64,000 nt of DNA from Castanea sativa (taxonomy: Eukaryota > Streptophyta > Magnoliopsida > Fagales > Fagaceae). The stretch covers positions 46,901,501 through 46,965,500 of the forward strand of contig NC_134013.1 in the NCBI RefSeq assembly GCF_040712315.1. Direction: 5' to 3'. The position numbers were made by a program, and so were the translations under genes. The notes under the pieces are model-generated. The model did no database searches. It saw only the letters and a list, made by a program, of their open reading frames with translations, and was not told where the DNA came from. Shown in pieces: positions 1 through 11,603 of the stretch (positions are counted from its first letter, which is position 1; each line of letters starts with the position of its first letter).

Positions 1-865
1 GACAAAATGCATGTTACTTGTAATTAGGTAGATCTAGAAGGGGTTTAGTGCTTCAAGAAACAAATGTTCAAGTTTAGTATTGAAGCCATGCAATCTGATC
101 AAGAAACAAGTGAAGAAGTGTTATTCATTAAAACTCGACAAATGTCTCGACAGAATCATTTCTATTGAGGATTAATGTTGAAGCTCGATAGAAGCTGTAT
201 TTGTCGAGAATTACAAAATTAGAATTTCCAGATCTGATTACACGCATATCCTTGAGTATTTATGTAAGGTTTCTTTTGTCACAATCCTAGAAATATATAA
301 GGATTATTTTAAGGGCCGTTTCAAGGTTGTTGCACTTGTTGTTACACACATATTGTGACCGGAAACAGAAATTGCTCTGGTTCATCTTTCTCTTTATGAC
401 CAAGGAGCTTCTTAATCTTCATGTTGATGAACAGAAGAACTTTGCAGCCAACATCTTCTTTAAGTTGGTGTGTTAGTCACGTAATGGGATCCGTGCATCA
501 TTGGTTAGTCACGTACTGGGATCGTGCATTGAATGGAGAGGTTACCACTACAATACAAGTCCAATTGGGTATTGGGGTAAGGGTTCAACTGTAGGTTGGT
601 ATTAAGTATTGAGATTCCTTTTACTTGTAACCACTTGTTTTGATAATAGTTGATTCTCGGGAGTGGTGACCTTAAATTCACCTGGTGGGGTTTTGCCCAT
701 TCGCAAACAAATCACCTATGTCAAATTTATTTTTCGCTGCATTAAACTTAGTTGGTGATTTGTTTGTGCTACCACGCTTATTGCATGTTAAATTGACTTA
801 ATTGATTAACTTAGATTTTTAATTAATTAATTTGCCAAAGGGGTCAATACATTCTTGGCCTATCA
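1..865 (+). mobile_element. Probable copia-type LTR (3' part, perhaps a solo LTR)
   Basis: This stretch has no coding capacity but reads like an LTR. A TATA-like box (tatataagg) lies at about 294-302. It is followed by a leader-like region, a G-rich segment near 650-700 (gggagtggtgacc) of the kind I associate with copia LTRs, and an end in CA at 865. At 866 the sequence changes abruptly to the middle of a gypsy LTR that aligns with 8971 onwards. The simplest reading is a copia LTR inserted in the gypsy LTR. Its start lies outside the window, so solo LTR versus full element is undecided. Family assignment is from general resemblance only. Confidence 0.5.
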
Positions 866-1110
866 CTGAGCATTAACTCAACATTAGGCTATATAAAGCA
901 AGGAAATACAGGTAAAAGGGGAGGAACATAAAAAATTGCTCTACAGATTATAGAGTTCTAAAGAGTATAAGCCAACTTAAGCATCGGAGGGTCCTTGGCA
1001 TGCCCCAAACTAGTGCCACTATCTATTTGGTGCTTTCTTTCACACAGGAACACAGGTCTTCCATCGTATTGACGAGGAGCATATTGACGAGGCAAAATCT
1101 AGCTTCATCA
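866..1110 (+). repeat. 5' LTR (3' part) of the + strand Ty3/gypsy element
   Basis: The segment aligns base by base with 8971-9216, the end of the 3' LTR. Both contain the TATA box tatataaa (890-897 here) and the stretch gcatcggagggtcct, and both end in ttcatca. A primer-binding-site-like sequence follows at 1112. The first roughly 245 bases of this LTR, present in the 3' copy, are missing here because the sequence at 1-865 replaces them. Confidence 0.85.
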
Positions 1111-1111
1111 G

Positions 1112-1130
1112 TTTGGTGCCGTCTATGGGA
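1112..1130 (+). other. Primer-binding site of the gypsy element
   Basis: tttggtgccgtctatggga lies two bases after the LTR end. It closely resembles the ttggcgccgtctg site of the second gypsy element (43531-43544, minus strand). This position and consensus are usual for the tRNA primer site of plant Tat-type elements. Confidence 0.75.
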
Positions 1131-1180
1131 AGTTGACCACAAGCCGTTGAATTCTCTATTGATTAAGTTCCTCAGAACCG

Positions 1181-2500
1181 ATGGACTCAACTACGACTGC
1201 ACCACCGGATCCGGTGGTACTGGCCCAACAAATTCAAGCACTAACAGCTAATGTGCAAGAATTGATGAAATAGAATGAAGAGTTGAAATGGAAGGCGTGT
1301 CCCGAGGGCACGAGTATATTGCAGTCTCGACGCAACCGCAATGACAATGACAATGAACCCCAGAGTCCAGAGAATGGCAGAAGGGAAACTTCAGAACACA
1401 CCGCATAGTCAACTCACGGCAATGATCGAATGATGAAGAACATGAGGAAGGAATTAGATGAGGTCAAAAACTCCATGCAGGATAAGACAGTAGTAAACCT
1501 CGATGGCATGATCAAGAGGATAGACTCACCCTTCACTGCTAGTGTTTTGGGGCATTCAAAACAATTCTAAGCCTCTAACAAACCCTAGATGAAGTCATTT
1601 GCAGGACATTCCTAGCAACCCTTAGGGGAGCAGCAAGGGTGTGGTTCAGTAAATTGCCCACGGCGTCTATTGAAAATTTTGACCAGCTGAGTGACTCCTT
1701 TGTCCATCACTTCATTGGGGGCCAACACTATAAGAGGCCCACCTCCTATCTGCTAACTGTGAAGTAGCAGGAAAGAGAAACACTGAAACAATATGTGAAG
1801 CGTTTCAACAAAGCAGTTCTAGAAATTAACAAAGTAGATAATCAGGTGATAATGACGACCTTCCAGGCCGGGTTGAACAATCCTGACCTCGTCTTCTCTC
1901 TAGGGAAGACTCCTCCAACGTTAATGACGGATCTGTTGTTTAAAGCACAAAAATACATGAATAGGGAAGATGCACTAACCGCAAAGGGGCTGACGGGTAA
2001 GTGAAAAAAGGAGGAAAACACTAAGTCCCAGAGCAAGAAAAGGGATAGTAAAGATAATCCCACAGAGGCCAAGACAGAAAAGCCGGTCTAGAGACATCAT
2101 CAAAGAAAAAGCTGAATTTCACTCCCTTGCTGATGCCCATGGACAAGATTCTCATGCAGATAAAGGACGATCATGCACTTAAATGACCTAAACCATGAGC
2201 TCATCCTCAAGATGGAGAGATAAGAAGAAATACTACCGCTTCCACAAGGACCATGGTCATTATACTGATGAGTGCCGAGACTTGAAAGAATAGATAGAGG
2301 AGTTTATCCAGAGGGGAAAACTTCAAAAGTTTGTTAAGAAAGATTATCGGGCCCGCCAGTGGATGGAGGAGAAGCCTACTGACGACCATAAGGAAGAAGA
2401 CCGAGACAATCTTAAGCCGATAGTGGGAGAAATAAGGACGATCCCGGATGATCGATCATTGGGTGATCATATAAGTCCCTGAAGAAGGAAGTCCTAAGGC
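1181..2500 (+). pseudogene. Decayed gag of Tat-type gypsy element
   Basis: Gag makes the capsid-like particle of the retrotransposon. An ATG at 1181 opens a frame (MDSTTTAPP...) that is broken by TAG at 1271-1273 and TAG at 1406-1408. The retrotransposon-gag core is recognisable further on (AARVWFSKLP at about 1640-1660, then YVKRFNKAVLEI from 1789). More stops occur at 1765-1767 and 2291-2293. Around 1545-1560 the text jumps from the N-terminal part to the middle of the core, so a block that the other gypsy element has (compare the minus-strand gag at 42714-43037) seems deleted. A histidine/cysteine motif near 2230-2290 ([17 protein letters not shown]) is the usual C-terminal end. Not functional. 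Confidence 0.85.
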
Positions 2501-2539
2501 AAGTAAATAGTATTCATATCAAACACCCAATAGCAAAAC

Positions 2540-2940
2540 ATCATCGTATGGGGAATGATGACATTGCTTTCTCCGAGCAAGACGTAAAGGGGATCAAGCA
2601 GCCACATGATGACCCCCTTGTCATTACACTAACCATTAAGGGCTACAACACTCAAAGAGTGCTGGTGGATAATGGAAGCTCGCTTGATGTAATGTACTTG
2701 ACGGCATTCCAGCAAATGAATTTGGATCCAAAATGCCTCAGACCCTTCGGATCCCCATTGGTCAGTTCAGTGGAGACCGTGTATATCCAAAGGGCATCAT
2801 TTCATTGCAGGTAACAACAGGGACTTACCCCGCAGGTGACAAGGGTGGTAGACTTTTTGATCGTCGATTGCCCTTCATTTTATAAGGTCATTCTTGGACG
2901 ACCAACCGTTAACTGCCTAAAGGCTGCAACTTCCACATAT
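2540..2940 (+). pseudogene. Decayed aspartic protease of gypsy element
   Basis: The retropepsin domain processes the Gag-Pol polyprotein. The frame from 2548 contains VLVDNGSSLDV at about 2659-2691, the active-site region with Asp in the D-N-G-S form usual for these elements. A frameshift near 2814 moves the downstream strand region ([20 protein letters not shown], about 2847-2903) to another frame. It lies between gag and RT, as expected for the gag-pro-RT-RH-IN order of Ty3/gypsy. Confidence 0.8.
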
Positions 2941-3159
2941 TGCTTGAAAGTAAAATTTCCAACCCCCCACGGGATTGGAGAAATCACTGGAGACTAGCTT
3001 TTAGCAAGGGAATGTTACCAAACAATCCTAGCGTCCAGAGAGAATCACACTTAGATGGTAAAGGAGGAACCACCCAAGCCCATGGAGGAAGCAAAAAACA
3101 TCAAGCTAGTGGAAGGAGAACCATCAAAAACCACCAAGATAGGAAAGGAGCTTTAACAA

Positions 3160-4075
3160 TCCATAGAGGATGAGCTAGTGACGTCTCTGAAAAAGAACTT
3201 GGACGTCTTTGCATGGAGCCATGAAGATATCCCAGGGATTTACAAACAAGTGATAGAGCATAGTATCAATGTCGACCCAACAAAGAAGCCTGTTCAATAG
3301 AAGAGACAAGTATTTGCTCCAGAGCTGAATAAAGCAATTATGGAAGAGGTGGAAAAGCTTTTAGCTGTTGGATTTATTCAAGAAGTCTACTATCCCAAAT
3401 GACTTACTAATGTTGTCATGGTAAAAAAAAATCCAACAAAAAATGGAGAATGTGTGTGGATTTCACCGACCTAAACAATGCATGCCCTAAAGACAATTTT
3501 CCCCTTCCTAGTATTGACCAGCTCGTTGATTCGACATCTGATCATGAACTGCTAACCTTCACGGATGCTTTTTCAAGTTATAACCAGATCCTAATGAAGA
3601 AAGAAGATCTAGAGAAAACTGCGTTTGTCATTAGTTATGGCCTATATTGCTATAAAGTCATGTTGTTCAAACTGAAGAATGCAAGTGCCACCTACCAAAG
3701 GTTGATAAACCAGATGTTCAGCAAGCAAATAGGAAGGAATATGGAAGTCTATGTGGACGATATGCTCGTAAAAAGTAAGGAAGCCAAAACCCACCTTGAA
3801 GACCTCCAAGAGATGTTCGATACTTTGAAAAGGTACAGAATGAAGCCCAACCCTACGAAGTGTGTGTTTGGGGCCTCATTAGGGAAATTCCTAGGCTTCA
3901 TGGTATCTCAACAAGGAATTGAGGCAAATCCAGAGAAGGTTAGAGCCATACTAGACATGACTTCTCTCAAGACAAGCAAGAAGGTGTAAAGGCTAACAGG
4001 GCAGGTGGCAGCATAAAACGGGTTTGTCTCGAAGGCCACTAACAAGTGTCTCCCTTACTTTAAAACTCTCAAGCA
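3160..4075 (+). pseudogene. Decayed reverse transcriptase of gypsy element
   Basis: The RT copies element RNA into DNA. The best open stretch is 3450-3989. It shows CVDFTDLNNACPKD near its start, the PLPSIDQLVD segment, and the catalytic YVDD box at 3750-3761. A TAG at 3298-3300 lies upstream where related elements have Gln, a TGA at 3401-3403 breaks the frame before CVDFTD, and a TAA at 3987-3989 ends the open stretch. The catalytic aspartates are still present, but the polyprotein frame is broken, so it cannot be made as one product. Confidence 0.9.
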
Positions 4076-4990
4076 GGCTTTTCATTGGAAGGACGAGTGT
4101 GAGGCAGCCTTTCAGAACCCCAAGGAGTATCTAGCCAAGCCTCTATTACTGAGCCCGTTAGTAGAAGGAGAAGATCTGTTTTTGTACCTAGTTGTATCAC
4201 AAACAGCCATCAGTTCAGCCTTGATCCGAGAAGAATCCAAGATACATCGGCTCATGTATTGTACAAGTTCGACTTTCCAAGGTGCCAAAGCAAAGTACCC
4301 ACACATAGAGAAGATGGCCTTCTCATTAATTGTGGCTTCAAGGAAGATTTGTCCATACTACCAAGCCCATGCCATCATAGTTATGACAGATCAACCAATC
4401 TGAAAAGCAATGAGCAAACCAGATGTTGCAGGGCGCATGGTCCAATGGGCTGTTGAGCTAAGCCAGTTTGATTTTGAGTACAAGCCAAGAACAGCAATCA
4501 AAGCTCAAGCTTTAGCGAATTTTATTGTAGAATTCACTCTTCTAGACCCTGATCGGGAAGCAGAGTATTGGATGATCTACACAGATGGCTCATCTATTGT
4601 GGGGCTTGGAGGTTTTGGTATCATTATGACGTCGCCCGAGAAGGACGTCCCTAAGTATGGAGTTTAACTCCAGTTTCTAGCAACAAACAACGAGGCAGAA
4701 TATGAAGCAGTCCTTGCTAGCCTAAGAATTGCAAGAGCCTTGTAGATCAAGAATTTAAGATTGAGGACTGATTCTAAGCTGATTGTTGGGTAAATAACCA
4801 ACGAATACGAAGCAAAGGAAGAGAGAATGAAAAGATACCTCAAGTTGACTACTTAACTCATTGATGAATTTGATGACATCAAGTTCCAGCAAATCCCAAG
4901 GGAGAACAACTTAGCTGCTGATGAGGTCGCTAAACTAGTGTCAACTGAAGATGCCTCAGCAACAACAGAATTGCTCATGGAAGTCTAGAC
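4076..4990 (+). pseudogene. Decayed RNase H region of gypsy element
   Basis: This covers the RT-linked connection and the RNase H domain, which removes template RNA. Frame 4410-4667 contains the IYTDGSS motif (about 4576-4596) with the first catalytic Asp. After a stop at 4665-4667, NNEAEYEA (about 4687-4710) supplies the Glu region. Several stops follow, among them TAG 4985-4987 and TAG 5028-5030 in the linker to integrase. The order and spacing match the minus-strand element at 39740-40440. Confidence 0.85.
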
Positions 4991-5039
4991 AATCCCTAGT
5001 ATTGACGGACTACAGACCCTTTCAGTCTAGCAACCAAGC

Positions 5040-6180
5040 ACCTGGATGGACTCGATCCTTTCTTACATCAGAGATTACCAACTCCCATCTAACTTGTCAG
5101 AAGAAAAGAAGGTTAGAGTTAGAGTAGCCAGGTTCACTGTTTTGAATGGTGAACTTTAGAAGAGAAGGTTCTCGATGCCATACTTGAAATGCCTGAATCT
5201 TGAAGAAGCAGCATATGCATTGCGAGAAATCCACGAAGGCATATGTGTTAACCATTCAAGACCTCGATCTTTGGTGGGAAAGACGGTCAGGGCAGGCTAC
5301 TTTTGGCCAATTATGCAAAAAGACACAGTTGAACTTATCAAGAAATATGATAAGTGTCAACTGTTCGAAAATGTGCAGCATATACCTGGGGAATTACTGA
5401 TGAGCATCTCCTCACCTTGGCCATTCTTCACATGGGGGATCGACATTGTCGGCCCACTCCCTCGAGGGAAGAAGCAAGTGAAATTCCTACTTATTGCCAC
5501 TGATTACTTCACCAAATGGGTTGAAGCAGAACCACTAGCAATAATCACAGAAGGCAAAATACAAAGCTTTGTTTAGAAGAACATTGTCTGCAGGTTTGGA
5601 ATCCCAAGAACGATCATCTCTGATAATGGTCGACAGTTCAATAGCCGAAAGTTCAGGGAATTCTGTGAAGAACTAAGGATAAAAAACCACTATTCATCAC
5701 TTGAGCACTCGCAAGCAAATGGGCGAACAGAGGTAACAAATTGTACTTCGCTCAAACTCATCAAAGCACGACTTGTGAGGGCAAAGGGTGCATGGCCAGA
5801 AGAGCTACTTGGGGTACTACGGGCTTATCGGACGACTATGAGAATACCAACGGGAGAAATTCCATTCAAGTTAGCTTTTGATACAAAAGCAATCATTCCC
5901 GTTGAAGTGGGAGTATCTAGTCTTAGGTGAGCCCGCTATGACGAAGGTACAAGCAATGATAAGCTGAGACTTAACTTGGATTGTTTGCCTGAAGTCAAAG
6001 ATGAGGCAGCCCTAAGAATGGCTCAATATCAACAGAGGATGGCAAAGTACCACAATCAAAGGGTGAAGCTTAGAAGATTCATCCCCGACGACATGGTACT
6101 GTGAAAAGTCTTACAAGCTACTAAGGACCTAGCTGAGGGAAATTTAGGCCCTACTTGGGAGGGTCCATAAAAGGTTGTCC
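5040..6180 (+). pseudogene. Decayed integrase of gypsy element
   Basis: Integrase joins element DNA to the genome. Frame 5175-5576 shows a zinc-binding-like N-terminus, GIDIVGPLPRGK with the first catalytic Asp (about 5438), and DYFTKWVEAEPL. After a TAG at 5574-5576 the text continues with SDNGRQFNS (second Asp, near 5621) and a Glu in QANGRTEV (near 5730). The C-terminal part reaches about 6180. One zinc-finger Cys reads Tyr (KKYDKCQ, near 5346). The frame is interrupted and not functional. Confidence 0.85.
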
Positions 6181-6221
6181 GTTAAGTTCATAGACGAGAA
6201 GGAGATATCCATGACCAAATG

Positions 6222-6480
6222 GTAAAGACTCAAATGATGAGTTTAAATCATAAAAGTGGTAAAAACTCAAATGATGAGTTTAAATCATAAATATGGTAAA
6301 AAAAAACTCAAATGACGAGTTTAAATCATAAACATGGTAAAAACTCAAATGTCGAGTTTAAATCACAGACAGGGTAAAAACTCAAATGACGAGTTTAAAA
6401 CCTTAGACATGGTAAAGGCTCAAATAAACGAGTCTATATCATAAATATGGTAAAAGCTCTAACAATGAGTTCAAACCATA
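6222..6480 (+). repeat. Short tandem repeat between integrase and antisense ORF
   Basis: A unit of roughly 35-45 bases is repeated about six to seven times with small changes. Each unit contains actcaaatgatgagtttaaa and a ggtaaa spacer. Such spacers between integrase and the 3' LTR are common in Tat-type elements. No coding signal is seen here or up to about 6860. Confidence 0.75.
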
Positions 6481-6864
6481 AACATAACAGGAATTCAGAA
6501 GAATAAGAACCATAGAAGTTCGTTGTCAACAACGAACAACTTTAAGTTCAAATCATATATTACCAAAGGAATATCATGTATGGTGAAAAGAACCTCAAAA
6601 CAACGAAGTCCGATATTATGACGAAGAACTTTGAGGTTTAAGCCATAACACTAGTAAAAGCTGAATCAGTAAAGGGGCATTGTTTATAAAATAAATAAAT
6701 AAATAAAAAAGCCTCAAAATAGGAGGCATCCAAGATATTCAGTGTTTCTACATTAAAACCTCAAAATAAGAGGCATCTATTCTCTTTGAGTTAAAGCCTC
6801 AAAACACAAGGCAACCAGAGTCTTAAAAAAAAAAAGGTTATTTAAAATCTTCTTTTAAGGAGTA

Positions 6865-8380
6865 GTGCTAACCTCCTCAACATGACCCTTGTCCATAACT
6901 CCACCTATGTCAACAACAGTTTCGCCTTCTTTCTCTTTAGTCTCGTTGGCAAGGATCTCGGTATCAATACCTTCGAAATCAATGTTTGCAAAGAAGATGG
7001 GGTGCCAAAAAGAGACAAGGGGGCAGGAGTTTCGTCTTTCCCTTCATCAAGCTTGCATTTCTTCGACCTAGGAGTAAGCAGAGATAAAGGCTCGTTCTTG
7101 AAGCTCTTCACATGGGCATATTTATCTTTGCTGTACCTGGTAGCCATTTCTACAAAACAGAAAGTTAGAAAACTGAATTCCTATAAAGAAAAGAGGAATA
7201 AGAGAAGAAAAAGTGAATTTAAACATACTCTTCTCTTCTTGAGCAATCTTCTTTAACATGAATGCTGAGGGTTCAGGTCCTAGACAACAGTCGTACAAAT
7301 GACAAGGATCTACCAAGTCGTCAAAATCTTCGATTGTAAGGGCAAACTCAAGAGCAATTTGAAATCATCCTTGATAACGATCTTCCAACTTAGGATGATC
7401 AGAAACTACAAAACAATTTGGAGAATCAAAAAATGATAAGTTAAAACAGTTGGTTAAATGGAAAGGTAGAGGAACGCACCAAGAAAGGGGATTTCCCGTT
7501 TCCGTAGCAACCACGGGACCTCACCCCACAGGTCGTCAGTCATGGTTTCCCATTCAGATCCATAAACAAAGAAATATTGTGATTTCTAGTCATGAAAAGA
7601 AGTAGGAAAACTATGAACAATCCTAGACTCCCTACTCCAAGGCAAAAGTTCAAAATACCCATAATGGGTAGAAGTTTTCAAATGGTATAAGTGAAGAAAT
7701 TCATTCAAGGTTATCATGTCCCCATCATGGGCAGATACCCAAACTGACATATAGCCAATAATTGCCCTCTAAGCATTAGGGACGAGCTGTCCTCGACCGA
7801 CGTTAAGAGTAGCGAGGAGTTGCATGATGAAAGGGTGAACAGGAAAATGAAGGCCACAAGAAAAAGTAGCCTCGTAACAACTCACCTCACCATGGGCAAA
7901 GGAGGAGACTTTTTCATTCGGACAAGGTAATCTTGCTACAACCCCTCCAGGGAATTGAAATCTTTTTCTTATAGATTTCATGTGCCTCTGCTATAAAGAG
8001 TAAGATTCAAAGAGAGCATGGAAGGGAATTGAAGACGAAGAAGAGGAAGGTTTAGAAGATGGCAAGGGTTTCAACACTACGATCTCAAAATCTTTGTCTG
8101 TAGATTCACTACTCGAAGACAAACCAGTCTCGAGTTCACTAAACCTAACATCGGTGTCTCTGTACTCTACAGCAGTCATATTTAAGTGATGAGCAAGCAA
8201 GGAATGATGAATTAGAGGATAAAGGGTAGTCGAAACAGGTCTAAAAGCTCCACTATCTTGAGTTAGAAATAAACCTACTTGAGGACGATGCCTACCAGAG
8301 AGCTCTAAAAACACCCCTCATCTAGCGAAGAAGAATGAAATAGAAGGAGCTTCCTTCCTAATAAAACCAAAATCAACCAT
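6865..8380 (-). pseudogene. Antisense extra ORF (aORF) of gypsy element, decayed
   Basis: A gene-like region on the strand opposite to gag-pol lies between integrase and the 3' LTR. Pieces read on the minus strand are an ATG at 8380, a Ser-rich stretch (near 8050-8110), a conserved block with SFAHGEV and GLHFPVHPFIMQLL at 7769-7981 that continues in broken frame to about 7500, and a last exon beginning MATRYSKDKYAH at 7147. An intron fits at about 7153-7228: donor GTATGT read from 7228, acceptor TTTTGTAG before AAATGGC. I recognise the conserved block as the 'putative plant transposon protein' type known as an extra antisense ORF in Tat-lineage elements. Its function is unknown. Several frameshifts and stops make it a pseudogene. 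Confidence 0.7.
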
Positions 8381-8710
8381 TAATGGAGTTTTGAAGAAAA
8401 GACTCTTACCGTACTGAGTTTGCAGAGGCTCTCTTTGTTTGAAAGTTTCAGACTTCAAATATAGCCCACGTTGAAGAAAAAGGAGAATATGAGAAGTTTT
8501 TGTTGAAAAAGGGAAGCAAAATCAATGCGCGGGAAACACAAGGAAACACACGCGTGCGACCAATTCAAGAGGGAAACATGGCAATCACCTGACAGGAATA
8601 TCGCCTCACAATAAATGTGATGAGATGAGAATCTCAGGGCACCAACAAGTTGACTCGCCAAAAAAGACATTCCATATTCCTTTGCTTGTCCAAACAAACG
8701 ACAACAAAGG

Positions 8711-8725
8711 AATAAAGGGGGCAAC
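8711..8725 (+). other. Polypurine tract of the + strand gypsy element
   Basis: aataaagggggcaac sits directly before the TG that starts the 3' LTR. The second gypsy element has the matching aaggggcaac before its 3' LTR (read on the minus strand at 34495-34510). This is the expected primer site for plus-strand DNA synthesis. Confidence 0.7.
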
Positions 8726-9216
8726 TGATGAATAAGCATATAAATGGTCGTCTGTCACTCGCAAACTGTCCATAATAATGACAAGTAAGAGTAGGGACGA
8801 GCGTAAGTGCATTAATTCCAGACGGCATTCAATGATTGAGTGATAAATAAGCACGGAACCGTTATCTCTGTCCAATAATGTGCAGTTAAAGGCTCGTTAC
8901 AAGCAGCAAACGTTGGGATTAAATGACCATCATTGAGCATTAAATCCTCCAGTTGCAGTGTAACGTTATACTGCACATTAACTCAGCATAAGGCTATATA
9001 AAGCCTAGATAGACAGGTAAAAGGGGAGGAACACACAAAAATTGCTCTACATATTATAAAATTCTAAAGAGTATAAGCTAGCTTAAGCATCGGAGGGTCC
9101 TGGGCAAGCCCCAAAGCGGTGCAACTATCTATTTGGTGCTTTCTTTCACATAGGATCACAAGTCGTCCATTATACTGACGAGGAACATATTGACAATGTG
9201 AAATCCGGCTTCATCA
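8726..9216 (+). repeat. 3' LTR of the + strand gypsy element
   Basis: It starts TGATGAATAA right after the polypurine tract and ends TTCATCA, the same end as the 5' copy at 1110. It contains the TATA box tatataaa at 8995-9002. Length is 491 bases. The following bases agtgt (9217-9221) would be the target duplication. The partner copy lies outside the window, so it cannot be checked here. Confidence 0.85.
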
Positions 9217-10660
9217 AGTGTCTCATTAAGTATTGGAGGTAAGCCAAACCCTAAAAATTTATTAAATGACAAAACTTAAGTACAGTACTTTAGGTGTTAT
9301 TTCTTAGGTCTCCCTTTTAAGATTCAGTCATATGGCTACTTAATTAAAAAATACACTTACATCCCATAAAAAGAAGATACACAGACAGAATCTTAAAAGG
9401 GAAATCTACATACTTAAGTCTTTCCCTTTATCAAAAAATGTAATTACTTTTCTACTTTTCATATAAAATGTATTAAAAAATATTCTCTAAATCAATGCAC
9501 TTAAAATATTCATTAGTTTTTTTCATAAATAAAATACAAACACCTTTATTTGGAGGTCGCAAGTAGCAACTCTCTCCATGACCTTCACGTGAAAAAGATT
9601 ATGTGCCTAAATTGACCCGAATTAGTAGCTTTCGTAGAGAGAGCTGAGGTGACGCAAGCACATGCGTAGCTATTAGCTAATGGGAGTAATAAGCAGACCA
9701 GAGCTAGTTAGTGTTTAGTGGAGTAGTATTTGCATGCAAAAATCAGCAAATCTCTTTCACTCCCTTTCTCTCACTTTGTTTATCTTCTATTCTATTTTGA
9801 AATATCTCAAAATATTATCTTATTTTTAAAAATAAAAGTCATTAATTTACTAATGTTTCTATTATACCCTTATTTTATTTTCAAAACTATTTTTTGATAA
9901 ATTTATTTAAGGATAGTTTTAAAAATTTATACATTTTTATAAGGTAGACAAAATAATAAATAATATTTAAATTTACTTTTTAAACTGGATAAATAAAGGG
10001 GAACAGAGGTGGTATCATTTTCAAACCCTTTTCTTCGTAGAAGACTCGGGCAACTAGATAAGTGCAAAACAAAACAATTAATGCCGCTATTTGTGCTAAT
10101 CCCATCCAAAACGTTATTGTATTTGCACCAGGTCACCATTTCCTCAGCTTTGACCCGTCTTAAATGTAACATCCCAGGATAACCATGAGCCACGTGTCAG
10201 GACTCTGGTCTTTCCACCTTCCAATTCAACAAATGTAAACTTTCCTAGATATGCTAATTATAGTTTACGAAAATGTTAAAAATAATTCTCAACATTTCTA
10301 CTGATACGTTATATTTCATTTCTTGCTTTCTGAGTTATCAATTTATAATTAGAACACATGAATTTATTACTGACAACTTAACACATTAATTAAACTTATT
10401 GAACTATTATCAATTTTACTATAAAAAATTTATAAACTATATGTTAATAATTTATGGTGATTTTTAATATGACTTTAACTTTTATTTTTTATTTTTGAGA
10501 AGACTATTAATTTTAAATAGCCATAAAATTAATTATCATTTTTGTTTTAAATAATGTCACACTATATAATATTAAACTTTTAAAATATAAATAAAACTAC
10601 ACTATAAAATAAATTCTCTATATTTCGAAGTAAATGACTAAATGAAGGATATCCTAGCTT
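9217..10660. other. AT-rich intergenic DNA, no gene seen
   Basis: No supported coding region is present. The stretch is strongly AT-rich with many short open frames that look random. It includes one copy of a duplicated segment (about 10080-10195) listed separately and a cacgtg box near 10192. Confidence 0.6.
10080..10195. repeat. Diverged direct duplicate, copy 1 (partner about 11788-11897)
   Basis: The stretch gctaatcccatccaaaacg ... caccaggtca ... ctcagctttgac ... cccaggataa reappears in the same order and orientation at about 11808-11888 with small indels. It is a roughly 110-base diverged direct repeat about 1.7 kb apart, upstream of the amidotransferase gene. It may be a remnant of a duplicated upstream region. 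No function is shown. Confidence 0.65.
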
Positions 10661-10668
10661 ATACATAC

Positions 10669-10700
<32 letters not shown>
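10660..10700. repeat. AT microsatellite
   Basis: A run of alternating AT/ATAC units (atatatatatac... then uninterrupted at repeats) lies directly before the MITE at 10761. Confidence 0.85.
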
Positions 10701-10760
10701 GAAGTTCAAAATTCTTCTTTATTATTATTATTTTTTTTGGATAATAAGCACATCTCTTTA

Positions 10761-11394
10761 AGGGTCTGTTTGGTAGGAAAAGTGGAAAAGTGGGATGATA
10801 GAAAATGACGGGAGGATAGAAAAATTTTAGTTTCCCTCCTTTTTGTTTGGTTGAGAGTGAAAAAGTGGAAGGATGGAAAAAATGAGTTTGCATAAATTTA
10901 CTCATATACCTTTGTTAAAAAATAATGTACAATTAAAACAAAAAAGTGACAAGCAACGAAAAAAAAAAAAGCAATGACCCAAATTATATTATAAAATAAA
11001 AATCATGTCCAGAAAAAAATAATCATGTCTAATTAAAAAACAAAACAAAGCACCAAATCCAGGAAATCGCACACACTCACAAAAAAAAAAGGGCAAACGC
11101 CCAGTGAAGTAAAGAAGAGCAACGTAATGCCAAAGGCTAAAAAAAAATTTTAAAAAAAAACGTTGAGCCCATGTGCAAGTTTTTTGTCATTCAGCCATCA
11201 TAACTCCTCTCCTAAGTTTTCTCTTCATTTTGGGAAGAGAATATTTTAGTGGATCTAGGGAGAAAACACTTGGGCTCTACTATTTATTTTCCTTCCTCCC
11301 CAGCCAACTAAACACAATTTAAAAAAGTTTTCCTTTCCATTTTCTCTTCAAAGTTTTTCATCCATCCTATTTTACCTCCAAACAAACACACCCT
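10761..11394. mobile_element. hAT-like MITE, about 634 bp
   Basis: The left end agggtctgtttggtagg and the right end ccaaacaaacacaccct are imperfect inverted repeats of each other. The next roughly 60 bases on each side (aaaagtggaa... / ...tttttcatcca) are also complementary. The interior is AT-rich and has no coding capacity. The end sequence is of the type seen in many plant hAT MITEs. I found no clean 8-base target duplication, so the class is tentative. Confidence 0.6.
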
Positions 11395-11450
11395 AAAATT
11401 CAAAGAAAGAAATAATAGATACAAACATATACTTGTGTCGAAATGTGGGA

Positions 11451-11603
11451 AAATTATTAGGTACTCCCGGAGTACCATAAATGTGTATTTCTCCCTCTCA
11501 CATGAATAGTGAGTCCTATCATGAATTTAATTAGTGAGACCAATTATTCATGTAAGAGGAAAGAGTATGCATTTATGGTATTCCGGAAGTACACAATAAT
11601 TTT
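11451..11603. mobile_element. Palindromic MITE, copy 1
   Basis: The whole 150-base unit is close to a palindrome. aaattattaggtactcccgg at the left pairs with the right end ccggaagtacacaataattt, and catgaatagtgag... pairs with the other half. A second member of the same family lies at 12892-13039. It could fold into one long hairpin. Confidence 0.7.

Noticed and set aside
4112..4306. Minus-strand frame opposite gypsy RNase H region
   Set aside because: Shadow of the sense coding region on the other strand.
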